Source: Acidobacteriota bacterium
GTDB taxonomy: Bacteria > Acidobacteriota > UBA6911
Reading direction: 5' to 3'
NCBI GenBank assembly: GCA_016929335.1
Contig: JAFGIY010000175.1
Location: 34,288 to 98,287 of the forward strand
DNA length: 64,000 bases
In this document: in pieces, positions 51,558 to 59,720 of the stretch
Layout of the letters: every line of letters begins with the position of its first letter
Numbering within the stretch: position 1 is the stretch's first letter
Notes under the pieces: generated by a model
Told to the model about the DNA's origin: nothing
The model's database searches: none
Seen by the model: the letters and a program-made list of their open reading frames with translations, nothing else
Program-made: the position numbers and the translations under genes

Positions 51558-53606
51558 ATGGCGAATGGATTTGCCGGCAAAATACTCAGGATAAATCTCA
51601 CAACCAAAGCCATCAGCACAATCGACACCGCCAAATATGAAGAGTTCGGTGGAGGGTACGGTATCGCGGCTGCCATTTTCTGGGACCTTGCAGTTGCGCC
51701 GGGCGAATGGGATCTGCAGGACGGCTTTGATCCGCGCAACGTCATCTCGCTGATGACGGGGCCGCTGGCGGCCACAGGCGTTCCTGCGGCCGGAAGAACC
51801 AGCGTATCCGGCGTGTCGCCTGAAGTATTCCCCACAAATTCATTTTACAGGACCAATTTCGGCGGCAGATTCGGGACGACGTTGAAGCTCGCCGGGTGGG
51901 ACGGGATTGTTCTCGAAGGCAAGGCAGACAAGCCGGTATGGATCAACATTATTAATGATAAGGCCACCATCGAGGATGCGAGGGAACTGTGGGGGCTTAA
52001 CACCTATGAAACACAGGCCAGGATCACGGCCATGGTCGGAGGAACGACGCGCTTCGGCGAGGAATGGCAGCAGATCGGAGATGAATACACGACGGCCCGG
52101 CCGCAGATCGTCTGCATCGGCCCTGTCGGGGAAGCACGGGCGCGAATCGCCGCCCTGATTCACGGCAGCGGCATCAGCGGGCGCACCGGCGGTTACGGCG
52201 GCGTCTTCGGAGCAAAAAACCTGAAAGCCATCAGCGTAACGGGAACCGGAAGTGTGAAAGGGGCGAATCCCAGAGAGATCGTGGATGCGCGGCTCTGGCA
52301 CGCCAACAGCTTCCCCCGGATGACAAATCCGGCGCCGGGCACTGCAGCATGCATGCCCTGCATGAACAACGACCGCAAAAGGAATTCCTTTTATGGCGGA
52401 GAATCCATGTGCACGGATACCCTTTGGTTTTTCGGCAAAAGCCAGGATATTCAAATGAAGGGCGCCGACATTATCATGCGGTGGGGCATCAGCGCCTGGG
52501 GCGCCCGTTTCGAGAGCATTTTCCGGGAAGATATCCCCGGCGCGCCGGCGTTGTTCAAAAAAAAGGTGCCGCTCGAACCCGGTCTCGGATGGTACATCAA
52601 ATATCTCTACGATCTCGGCATTCTCGGGCCCGGCAAGCAGATTGACTCCGATCCCCTGCCGATGGATCAATGGGATGAGTTGATCTTTCGTGAAGCGCTG
52701 TGCGACGCCATTGCACGAAGAGCAGGCATCGGAGACACATTGGCCGAAGGAGCATTGGAGGCCGCAAAAAAGTGGGGAAGGCTGGACGAGGATATGAAGT
52801 CCGGCGCATTGCGTTTTCCGGCATGGGGAAGTCTCTTTCATTGGACGCTGCCGTGCATAGAATGGGCTTATGGCTGTCTGCTGGGAGCAGGCGATCCTAC
52901 CTGGCACGGATTCTTCTCCGCACTGGGTTCCGGATCTTCGCCGGGCGGCCCGCCTTACACGATCGAGCAGCTCCTGGAAATTATGGCTGCCAAGCTCATA
53001 CCTTACACCGGCGATCCGTTCATGTTCAGCTATGCGTGGAAAGGAGAGGAAGCCAGGAAAACCGGCATCTACTCCAGTCATAAAGCCAAGCAGATAGCAT
53101 GGACCAGACACTATGCCGGTTTCTGGAATGAATCCATGGTGTTCTGCGAGACGCAGCTGCCGTCCCTGGTCAATCGGTCCAAGCCCGACTTCAAGGGTCC
53201 CAGCCCCGATATCGAGATGCGATACTATCAGGCCGTCACGGGGAAGAAGGCTTCGTTCGCCGACACGATGGAGACAGGCAGGAAAATCTGGAATCTCGAA
53301 CGCGCGATTCGCGTGGCGCAGGGAAGGCACCGGGACCAGGAAAAGTTTGCTCCGTTCATGTATATGCCTGGAGCATCCTACATAACGATGACGGGAGGAG
53401 TGCCGGTATACGAAAATGGCAAATGGAGCTGGCAGACTCTCCTGGACATGTATCTGGATGACGCCGGCGTGGAGCAGTTCAAAACCAATTTTTACAAACT
53501 CGAAGGATGGGATATCGATACCGGCCGGCCTACGCGAAAGACCCTGGAAGGACTGGGCCTGAAAAATGTCGCCGACACATTGGCCGGCAGAGGAAAACTG
53601 GCTTAA
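51558..53606 (+). CDS. Aldehyde:ferredoxin oxidoreductase family enzyme (W-pterin type)
   Basis: 682 residues. N-terminus (FAGKILRINLTTKAISTID, then LMTGPLAATGVPAAGRTSVS, NFGGRFGTTLKLAGWDGIVL) and middle domains correspond to AOR-family enzymes, which oxidise aldehydes or carboxylic derivatives using a tungstopterin and one [4Fe-4S] cluster and pass electrons to ferredoxin in anaerobes. The usual cluster motif CxxCxxxC reads C265-x2-C268-x3-D272 here: Asp replaces the third Cys, while a distal Cys (FCETQLP, about 528) is kept. It starts with a strong Shine-Dalgarno. The substrate cannot be told. The stop codon directly abuts a 174-base inverted-repeat element. Confidence 0.87.
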   Translation: MANGFAGKILRINLTTKAISTIDTAKYEEFGGGYGIAAAIFWDLAVAPGEWDLQDGFDPRNVISLMTGPLAATGVPAAGRTSVSGVSPEVFPTNSFYRTNFGGRFGTTLKLAGWDGIVLEGKADKPVWINIINDKATIEDARELWGLNTYETQARITAMVGGTTRFGEEWQQIGDEYTTARPQIVCIGPVGEARARIAALIHGSGISGRTGGYGGVFGAKNLKAISVTGTGSVKGANPREIVDARLWHANSFPRMTNPAPGTAACMPCMNNDRKRNSFYGGESMCTDTLWFFGKSQDIQMKGADIIMRWGISAWGARFESIFREDIPGAPALFKKKVPLEPGLGWYIKYLYDLGILGPGKQIDSDPLPMDQWDELIFREALCDAIARRAGIGDTLAEGALEAAKKWGRLDEDMKSGALRFPAWGSLFHWTLPCIEWAYGCLLGAGDPTWHGFFSALGSGSSPGGPPYTIEQLLEIMAAKLIPYTGDPFMFSYAWKGEEARKTGIYSSHKAKQIAWTRHYAGFWNESMVFCETQLPSLVNRSKPDFKGPSPDIEMRYYQAVTGKKASFADTMETGRKIWNLERAIRVAQGRHRDQEKFAPFMYMPGASYITMTGGVPVYENGKWSWQTLLDMYLDDAGVEQFKTNFYKLEGWDIDTGRPTRKTLEGLGLKNVADTLAGRGKLA

Positions 53607-53780
53607 GCCACGAATTAGCACGAATAGATTTATGGGCGGCAGCGCTTTGCGCTGCTCTGGCAATGGGTCAAGCCGCAGGTGAGAATACTATTTTCACCTG
53701 CGGCTTGACCCATTGCCAGGGGCCGAAGGCCCGCCCATAAATCCGGCATCTTCATCTTGAAATTCGTGTTAATTCGTGGC
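53607..53780. repeat. 174-bp nested inverted-repeat element (MITE-like, cloverleaf-forming)
   Basis: The ends are 20-bp terminal inverted repeats (GCCACGAATTAGCACGAATA; 18 of 20 match). Inside are a perfect 12-bp stem (53628-53639 with 53731-53742), a 6-bp hairpin CAGCGC/GCGCTG (53640-53654), a perfect 25-bp hairpin (arms 53658-53682 and 53694-53718, 11-base loop) and a short GGCC-GAA-GGCC hairpin (53721-53730 and next bases). Together they fold as a cloverleaf. It starts right after the AOR stop codon and supplies the last residues (ATN) and stop codon of the convergent MFS gene. Probably a non-autonomous mobile repeat, also acting as bidirectional terminator. Confidence 0.75.
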
Positions 53781-54953
53781 TGAACTGCTTGGGCGGCGGC
53801 CGATCAGGAAGCCTGCCAGACCCAGGATAGTGCAGGCTGCAGCTATCGGCCACATCACGGCAAAACCCAGATGCTGGCTGACCATTCCGAGCAGAATGGA
53901 TCCCGTGGCAACACCTGAGTCGAATCCCGTGTAGTACGTGCCTGTCGCAAGACCGCGATGCTCCGGCTTGACCCGATCGATCAGAAGCGCCATGGTCGCC
54001 GGCTGCGCGGCGCCAAATCCGAATCCGAACAATGAAGCCGAGACAATGAAATAGGCAAGACTTCGGGCAAAAGGCAGCAGTCCCAGAGCTATCGTCGCCA
54101 GAATGAAGCCCGGGATGATCGCCAGATTGCGACTGTATCGGTCAGCCAGACGACCGGCAACTATCCTGGAGATCAGCAAAGCAACCGCCTGGACCATGAA
54201 GTAGAAGCCGGGATTTTGAAAACCGCGCGACCGCGCGAAGATCGCGATGAAGGCGCTGACGGCTCCAAAACTCATGCCCATGCAGAGCGCCATCCAGGCC
54301 ATCGGCAAGGCCTCCACACTCACGATGCCCGTGCGCAGAGACCAGGATTGACGCTTGATGGACCCGGCATTGCGCCGCTCACGGGCAAAGATTGATATGA
54401 AAAAGGCGGTAAACGCAAGACCTCCCGAAAAGTAGAACAGGTTATGAAAACCTATTGCCTCGATGATCATGAAACCGATGACAGGGCCCAGAATCAGACC
54501 AAGAGCCTGTGCCGCAGCGAAAAGCCCGACAGCTTCGGCCCGCCGCCTGTACGGCGCAATGTCGGCAACGTAAGCGTTGGATGCAGTCGTGTAACAGCTC
54601 AAACCGAAGCCGTGCACAAAGCGTCCGAACAGCAGAGCCGGGATGGAACTGCCCAGCAGGTAAACGATGCTGGCAAATCCATAGCAGGAGGTTCCGATAA
54701 GGACCAGGGGGCGGCGGCGCCAGGCATCGGTCAGCCAGCCCATGAAAGGGCGGAAAAGCAGAGCAACGAATGCAAGCGCTCCGCTCACCAGGCCGGCGTC
54801 CGTCTGGCTGCCTCCCAGACTTATGACATAGACCGGCAGCGTGGCGACCAGCATCTGCATGCCGAAGGAATTGGCAAAGTTGGCCACAGATGCTGCAACA
54901 AAGTCCGAGGTAAGGAGGCGGTTGTTTTCGGTCTCGATCGCGGCTTCATCCAT
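53769..54953 (-). CDS. MFS transporter
   Basis: 394 residues from ATG at 54953; an upstream start at 54998 would read into the repeat at 54971 and is unlikely. Twelve predicted membrane helices; the MFS loop motif appears as FRPFMGWLTDAWRRRPLVLI between helices 2 and 3, and FLIGRR near the C-terminus. The profile resembles drug or solute exporters of the major facilitator superfamily. Substrate unknown. The last residues, ATN and the TAA stop, come from the terminal repeat of the adjacent inverted-repeat element, so the original C-terminus was probably longer. Confidence 0.85.
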   Translation of the reverse strand: MDEAAIETENNRLLTSDFVAASVANFANSFGMQMLVATLPVYVISLGGSQTDAGLVSGALAFVALLFRPFMGWLTDAWRRRPLVLIGTSCYGFASIVYLLGSSIPALLFGRFVHGFGLSCYTTASNAYVADIAPYRRRAEAVGLFAAAQALGLILGPVIGFMIIEAIGFHNLFYFSGGLAFTAFFISIFARERRNAGSIKRQSWSLRTGIVSVEALPMAWMALCMGMSFGAVSAFIAIFARSRGFQNPGFYFMVQAVALLISRIVAGRLADRYSRNLAIIPGFILATIALGLLPFARSLAYFIVSASLFGFGFGAAQPATMALLIDRVKPEHRGLATGTYYTGFDSGVATGSILLGMVSQHLGFAVMWPIAAACTILGLAGFLIGRRPSSSATN

Positions 54954-54970
54954 GGTTGTGCAAAACGCTA

Positions 54971-55051
54971 TTAACCGCGGATTTTCACGGATCTCCACGG
55001 ATCAAAAAATAATGGCAGAATCCGTGAGGATCCGTGAAAATCCGCGGTTAA
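54971..55051. repeat. Intergenic 22-bp inverted repeat
   Basis: Two perfectly complementary 22-bp arms (54971-54992 and 55030-55051), starting TTAACCGCGGATTTTCACGG. The inner flanks (CTCCACGGAT and ATCCGTGAGG) extend the pairing to about 33 bp. It lies between the MFS gene start and the next gene's end and is built of the same CACGGAT units in tandem. Probable REP-like element, possibly a terminator of the 55067 gene. Confidence 0.75.
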
Positions 55052-55066
55052 ATATTTTCCGTTATT

Positions 55067-55381
55067 TCAGTCTTTGGTGACCTTGATGATGACGTCCTTC
55101 GGCAAGGCCAACTTGCCTTCAACCTCGACTGCCTTGATGATTCCCACCGGAACAGGACACGCTGCGTGGTAGCAATGCTTCAATCCCATCTGGAGCGTTT
55201 GCGGGGTTGCTCGCTTTGCCGAAATTTCCTGCATAGGATTAACCTCGGGAAGCTCCAGCGCAAGCTGCTGTATCGCTTTGCATGTGCTGGTGATGGTTAA
55301 CTTGCAGACCTTGCCCTCCATTTTTGCTTCAACAGTTGTTACATGCCCGCAAATGCCGGATTGAATTTCTGCCTTCGACAT
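55067..55381 (-). CDS. Conserved-looking small Cys-containing protein
   Basis: 104 residues. The sequence IQSGICGHVTTVEAKMEGKV, then KLTITSTCKAIQQLALELPE, then GLKHCYHAACPVPVGIIKAV is of the type I associate with DUF6951-like small proteins of anaerobes; I am not certain of the family number. C11, C27, C34, the H/C/H cluster around HCYHAAC suggest metal or cluster binding. It starts 8 bases after the stop of the beta-helix/propeller gene and so may be coupled to it. Confidence 0.65.
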   Translation of the reverse strand: MSKAEIQSGICGHVTTVEAKMEGKVCKLTITSTCKAIQQLALELPEVNPMQEISAKRATPQTLQMGLKHCYHAACPVPVGIIKAVEVEGKLALPKDVIIKVTKD

Positions 55382-55389
55382 GATTTCTC

Positions 55390-58260
55390 CTATCTTATGC
55401 CCGGAGCAAGGGTGCGTATTGAGTAGATGGAGCTGCGAGCCCCGATGAAAAGCGTGCGATTGTCCGGTCCGCCAAAGGCAAGGCTTCCCGGTCGTTCGGG
55501 CACCTCCAGTATTCCTATCTGTTTTCCATCGTGATCGTAGACATAAACCTGGTCACCGGCAATGTATACGTTGCCCGATGTATCGTTCACAATCGAAGTC
55601 CCTCCCCGCTCCGCGAAAATGCCGGTCGTCATCTTCCCGTTCTCTTCCAGCCTGGCACGATATGTTCTTCCATCATCCTCGCTGGTCACAAAACGCTCAT
55701 CTCCCGGCGCGAACGCCGCAAGGTTGGAGCTCTGCAGAATCGGGCGCCACGTTCCGCCCGCCATAATCGCCGTGTTTGTCCCCGGGGCGTAATAATACCC
55801 GCGATGCGCATTTTCGACTACGCTGATCACGGCTGTATTGCTCCCCATCCGGTAAACATAATCCCGGTGTTCCATAAGGTCCTTCATAATGGATAGCATG
55901 TTATGCAAGCCAACCGGAAGGAGCAATCTCGTATCCGGACGCTTTTCAGCTGTTTCCTTCACCGGCTGAGGCGTCGCGCCGCTATTTCCCAAATCCAGAC
56001 TATAAATCGCTTTCTCATACGCAACGATCAGCAGCGTTGAAGGTTTTGCGAATCCGAGCGCCATGGGTTGGCCTTTGATCTCCGCAATCTGCTCCGCCTT
56101 TTTGTCCGCTTCATTCCAGCGATAGACTTTGCTCAAGGAGGCATCCGTGAAATACAGACGGCCGGCATCATCGGCAGTCATTCCCGAAGCATTGCTGAAT
56201 CCGCTTGCCTGCTTTTCCAGTTTTGAGTCCTTGTCGAATACCGCGGGCAATGGGAGTGCCGCCGGGGCTTTGAATCCCTTTTTGACGACGAAGCCGGTAA
56301 AGAAATGCGCTCGCACAGCTACGCCGCTGTCTTCGTCCAGCACGGCGTTGTCGAACGAAAGCCGTGTCTGGCTGAATACCTTCATATTTTCAAACCGGAT
56401 GTTGTCCGAATTGCGCACCAGAATGGCATAGGTTTTGGGCAGCACCGTGCGGGAGACGCGATACATATAGGTATTTGCAAAAAGCAGGTCCCGGCAATCC
56501 TGTATGTCCATTGCGATCGCCTTTGCTCCTGCAGGATTTTCTTCTTCCGTCTGCAGAGCGTAGAACTCCCAGTTTCTGACGTTGTGCAACTGAGATTCCA
56601 CGCGCATATGATGCTCCACCGACATCTGGTACACCTTGCCGGGGGTCGACGTATTCTCGATGCGCAGGCCGGCGCTTGCGATGACTCCGTGCGGCCAATT
56701 GCCGCGAAAGATACCGCCGCCGCCGTCTTTAATCCACAGATCGGGACCCTGCGTGTCGGCGTATTTCGTGCCGAAACCGCTGCCCGGGAAAGAAACGTCG
56801 TCCAGCATCGAGCCCGGCCCCGCCATCCAGACCATGCCTGCTGCGCGCGGATTGTTCACGCCCGGTGAAATGCCGATCGAGCTGACGATGTTCTTTCCTC
56901 CCTTTGGCGCCGCCAGTATTCCAATGGGCTCTCCTTTGCCCGCAAATTCGGCACTGGCATCGGCCAGAGAAATCGATGTGTTGCCCGGATTCATTCCTAT
57001 CAGGACCGTATCCCGTTTCAGCCGGAGCGATCCGGTTATGCGATAGGTCCCCATCGGGAAAAAGAGCGCTTTGTGTCTTTGAATCGCGGAGCGCAGGGCC
57101 GAAGTATCATCGGTTTTCCCGTCGCCTTTCACTCCGAGAGTATGCACGTTGACCCACTCGCTCATATGCGGCAGCGCAGGGATATCGCCGGGCGCCGGTG
57201 GGGCGGGCCGCGTCAGGTCATCATCCTGATGCCACGTCATGATCCCTTTTTCGCGTCCGTCGTCTCCGATCATCAATCCGGCGGTGAAGTGTTTTACCCT
57301 GTAATGCCGCGAAGATCCGGCCGTTGTCTGTTCTCCCCGATAGAAAGTCGGGACATCGCTGCACGAAACGTTTGTGAGCGTCACTTCCGAATGCGGATTG
57401 AGTGCATTGCCGTGTTTGAGCGCTGCTGTACGAATATCTTCCATCTGCAGATCCCGGCCATAGAGCTGCTCCACTTCTCCCGGCGCGATCTGAATTGCCA
57501 CCGGCATGTGCGCAAAGCGGACGCGAATGAGCGTAAAGCCCACCTCCATGGTATGGATGGCCGCTTCGCTCTGTCCTTCGAAGCTGGAATCCATCAGCAG
57601 GAATTGCCACACCGGCGCCGTTCTCTTTGTGATGATTCCATATCTCCCGCCAAAAACGCGAATGTTGCGCGCCTGGTTCCCGATGTCCTCCATTGCGGCA
57701 AACGCGGAACCGACGTGAAAGTCCATGTGTTGAAGATAGCAGTGCTGGGCAACATGAAAGCGTACGGCAATGGCTCCCCGATTTCCTTCCTGCAACTCAA
57801 AATCGATATTGCTCATTCCGCTGTAAAAGGTAAGCTCGGTCCCGTCGCTGAACGGCCGGCCCGCCTGAGGCCGGTAGTCCGCAAAATGAACCATGTATTT
57901 GCGTGCGCCCTCCTGGAATCCGGGCGTATTTTCCGCCAGCAAAAATACCGGCCGCGTCCGGCCATATCCGATGAGGCGAATTCCCTGCCAGACGAAAACC
58001 GTATCGGTCAACCGGTAACGGCCTTCGGGAATGTAAACCACGCCAATGCGTGTCGTTTCCTGAACTCTGTTGATGGCTTGCTGCAAAGCGTTCGTGTCAT
58101 CGCCGATCCCATCGGCATGCACATCAAACCGGTCCTTCGTGAGATAAACCGCCCGCGGATCCTCCGGTCGAAGCGGATAATACGAATCGGCATAAAGCAA
58201 GGCCGCGCAGCTCAAAGCCAGGGACACAGCAGGAATAAGATAAAAACATTTATTGCCCAT
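55390..58260 (-). CDS. Secreted pectate-lyase-like beta-helix fused to beta-propeller
   Basis: 956 residues from ATG at 58260; the longer frame to 58329 lacks support. A signal peptide (CFYLIPAVSLALSCAALLYA) precedes two glycoside-hydrolase-28-related/pectate-lyase-like segments: FDVHADGIGDDTNALQQAIN (about residue 45) and VHTLGVKGDGKTDDTSALRS (about 375), both with the D-G-x-x-D-D-T motif. The C-terminal about 250 residues (GMTADDAGRLYFTDASLSKV, NGKMTTGIFAERGGTSIVND) look like an SMP-30/NHL propeller. Likely secreted and acting on a polysaccharide. The double beta-helix start followed by a propeller is an unusual fusion. Confidence 0.78.
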   Translation of the reverse strand: MGNKCFYLIPAVSLALSCAALLYADSYYPLRPEDPRAVYLTKDRFDVHADGIGDDTNALQQAINRVQETTRIGVVYIPEGRYRLTDTVFVWQGIRLIGYGRTRPVFLLAENTPGFQEGARKYMVHFADYRPQAGRPFSDGTELTFYSGMSNIDFELQEGNRGAIAVRFHVAQHCYLQHMDFHVGSAFAAMEDIGNQARNIRVFGGRYGIITKRTAPVWQFLLMDSSFEGQSEAAIHTMEVGFTLIRVRFAHMPVAIQIAPGEVEQLYGRDLQMEDIRTAALKHGNALNPHSEVTLTNVSCSDVPTFYRGEQTTAGSSRHYRVKHFTAGLMIGDDGREKGIMTWHQDDDLTRPAPPAPGDIPALPHMSEWVNVHTLGVKGDGKTDDTSALRSAIQRHKALFFPMGTYRITGSLRLKRDTVLIGMNPGNTSISLADASAEFAGKGEPIGILAAPKGGKNIVSSIGISPGVNNPRAAGMVWMAGPGSMLDDVSFPGSGFGTKYADTQGPDLWIKDGGGGIFRGNWPHGVIASAGLRIENTSTPGKVYQMSVEHHMRVESQLHNVRNWEFYALQTEEENPAGAKAIAMDIQDCRDLLFANTYMYRVSRTVLPKTYAILVRNSDNIRFENMKVFSQTRLSFDNAVLDEDSGVAVRAHFFTGFVVKKGFKAPAALPLPAVFDKDSKLEKQASGFSNASGMTADDAGRLYFTDASLSKVYRWNEADKKAEQIAEIKGQPMALGFAKPSTLLIVAYEKAIYSLDLGNSGATPQPVKETAEKRPDTRLLLPVGLHNMLSIMKDLMEHRDYVYRMGSNTAVISVVENAHRGYYYAPGTNTAIMAGGTWRPILQSSNLAAFAPGDERFVTSEDDGRTYRARLEENGKMTTGIFAERGGTSIVNDTSGNVYIAGDQVYVYDHDGKQIGILEVPERPGSLAFGGPDNRTLFIGARSSIYSIRTLAPGIR

Positions 58261-58314
58261 CCGGACTCTCCATCGTATAAGTCGGTTTTGTAACATCCTT
58301 AAGATACAAAGCCG

Positions 58315-58350
58315 GCCACGAATTTGCACGAATTCATCTCAATTCATGGC
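58315..58350. repeat. GCCACGAATT-family inverted repeat
   Basis: Left arm GCCACGAATTTGCACGAATT (58315-58334) and partial right arm AATTCATGGC (58341-58350), between the divergent beta-helix and URO-D-like genes. Same family as the terminal repeats of the element at 53607-53780, here without an inner core. Confidence 0.6.
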
Positions 58351-58447
58351 TGATTTTTTTCGGGCAAACCTGCCGCATCGGCATTACAATAGTGCCGCCT
58401 TCTTAACAGCGTCCGTTTTCGACGAACCAAACCAAGGGAATGATTCT

Positions 58448-59713
58448 ATGAGCGACAAATATGAAAAGGGAAAAAGTCCGCAGGAATTGCGCCGTGAAAG
58501 AGAGCAGAGGATTACGGATGTCATCAGTCTCAAGCCTACGGACAGGGTTCCCGTATGCTGCGAGCTGGGATTCTTTGTAGCCAGGTATGCCGGCATTCCC
58601 TGCTCCGCTGCTTATTACGATTGCGATGCATGGTTTGCGGCTTACCGGAAAACACTGAAGGACTTCCAGCCGGACATGTCCTTTACCCGATCTTTCACCC
58701 CCGGAAAAGCTCTGGAATATCTTGGTCCGAAATTTATGAAGTGGCCCGGCTATGGCCTCGGTCCGGACAACGGACTTCAAGCCATTGAGATTGAAAGCAT
58801 GAAGGACGATGAATACGACCTTTTCCTTGAAAATCCGGCCGATTACATGATCCGGCACCATTTGCCGCGGATCCATGGAGGATTGGAGTGGCTGTCGATG
58901 CTCCCCAGTCTTTCCGACATGAGCTGGATCGAACCCTGGGCCGCACAAAATCTCGCAATGTTTTTTACCGAACCGGCAATCGAGGCCGCAATCGAAAACC
59001 TCCAGAAGGCCGGACGGGAAATGAGAAAATGGATGTCCAAGGCTGCGGAATTTGATCAGCTGCTGGCAGAGTTCGGAATCCCTCAGCTGTATCGGGGCGG
59101 CATGCTGCCTCCTTTCGACATCATATCCCACAGCGTGCGCGGCATGAAGGGCACCATGCTGGATATGTACCGCCGGCCGGACAAGCTCCTGGAAGCGTGC
59201 GAATTGCTGCTCAAGAAAGAACTGGCAAGACCGATGCCGCCGCCCAACGAGTACGGCAACCTGAGATTTTTTATGACCAATACGCGTGGCTCCGACGACT
59301 TCATGTCGACGAAGCAGTTCCACAGGTTCTACTGGCCGACGTTTAAAAAACTCGTCTCAACACTTATTGAGCGCGGCGTGACGCCATGCATTTTCTTCGA
59401 AGGCAATTTCACATCACGGCTGGAATACCTGCTGGAATTTCCGAAGGGGAAGATCTGCGCCCGCTTCGACACTACCGATATATTCAGAGCGAAGGAAATT
59501 CTCAAGGATCACGTGTGTATCGAAGGCAACGTGCCGTCATCGCTTTTACAGATAGGATCTGTTCAGGAAGTCAAAGATTACTGCAAAAAGCTCATCGATT
59601 TTGTGGGCAAAGGCGGAGGTTACATTCTTGGGCCGAGAAGCTCCACGGATGAAGTGAAGCCCGAAAACCTGAAAGCGATGATCGAGTTCACGAAGGAATA
59701 CGGAAGGTATTAG
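58448..59713 (+). CDS. Uroporphyrinogen decarboxylase-like (URO-D family) protein
   Basis: 421 residues from ATG at 58448 with AAGGGAA upstream; the longer upstream frame passes through a repeat. The chain follows the URO-D fold: VISLKPTDRVPVCCELGFFV, a long middle helical part, then VTPCIFFEGNFTSRLEYLLE, ICARFDTTDIFRAKEILKDH, VCIEGNVPSSLLQIGS and GGGYILGPRSSTDEVKPENL. Proteins of this type in anaerobes are mostly corrinoid- or cofactor-linked methyltransferases and not true haem enzymes. A zinc site cannot be assigned with certainty. It converges with the PBP gene with 7 bases between stops. No corrinoid protein gene is adjacent. Confidence 0.82.
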   Translation: MSDKYEKGKSPQELRREREQRITDVISLKPTDRVPVCCELGFFVARYAGIPCSAAYYDCDAWFAAYRKTLKDFQPDMSFTRSFTPGKALEYLGPKFMKWPGYGLGPDNGLQAIEIESMKDDEYDLFLENPADYMIRHHLPRIHGGLEWLSMLPSLSDMSWIEPWAAQNLAMFFTEPAIEAAIENLQKAGREMRKWMSKAAEFDQLLAEFGIPQLYRGGMLPPFDIISHSVRGMKGTMLDMYRRPDKLLEACELLLKKELARPMPPPNEYGNLRFFMTNTRGSDDFMSTKQFHRFYWPTFKKLVSTLIERGVTPCIFFEGNFTSRLEYLLEFPKGKICARFDTTDIFRAKEILKDHVCIEGNVPSSLLQIGSVQEVKDYCKKLIDFVGKGGGYILGPRSSTDEVKPENLKAMIEFTKEYGRY

Positions 59714-59720
59714 GGACGGA

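Noticed and set aside
51840..53663. 607-codon minus-strand reading frame
   Set aside because: Antisense shadow of the AOR-family gene; protein composition is Arg/Cys/His-rich without domains.
53607..53780. tRNA gene (because of the cloverleaf fold)
   Set aside because: No T-loop or D-loop consensus, far too long and symmetric stems, no CCA end.
57073..58293. 406-codon plus-strand reading frame
   Set aside because: Antisense shadow of the beta-helix/propeller gene.
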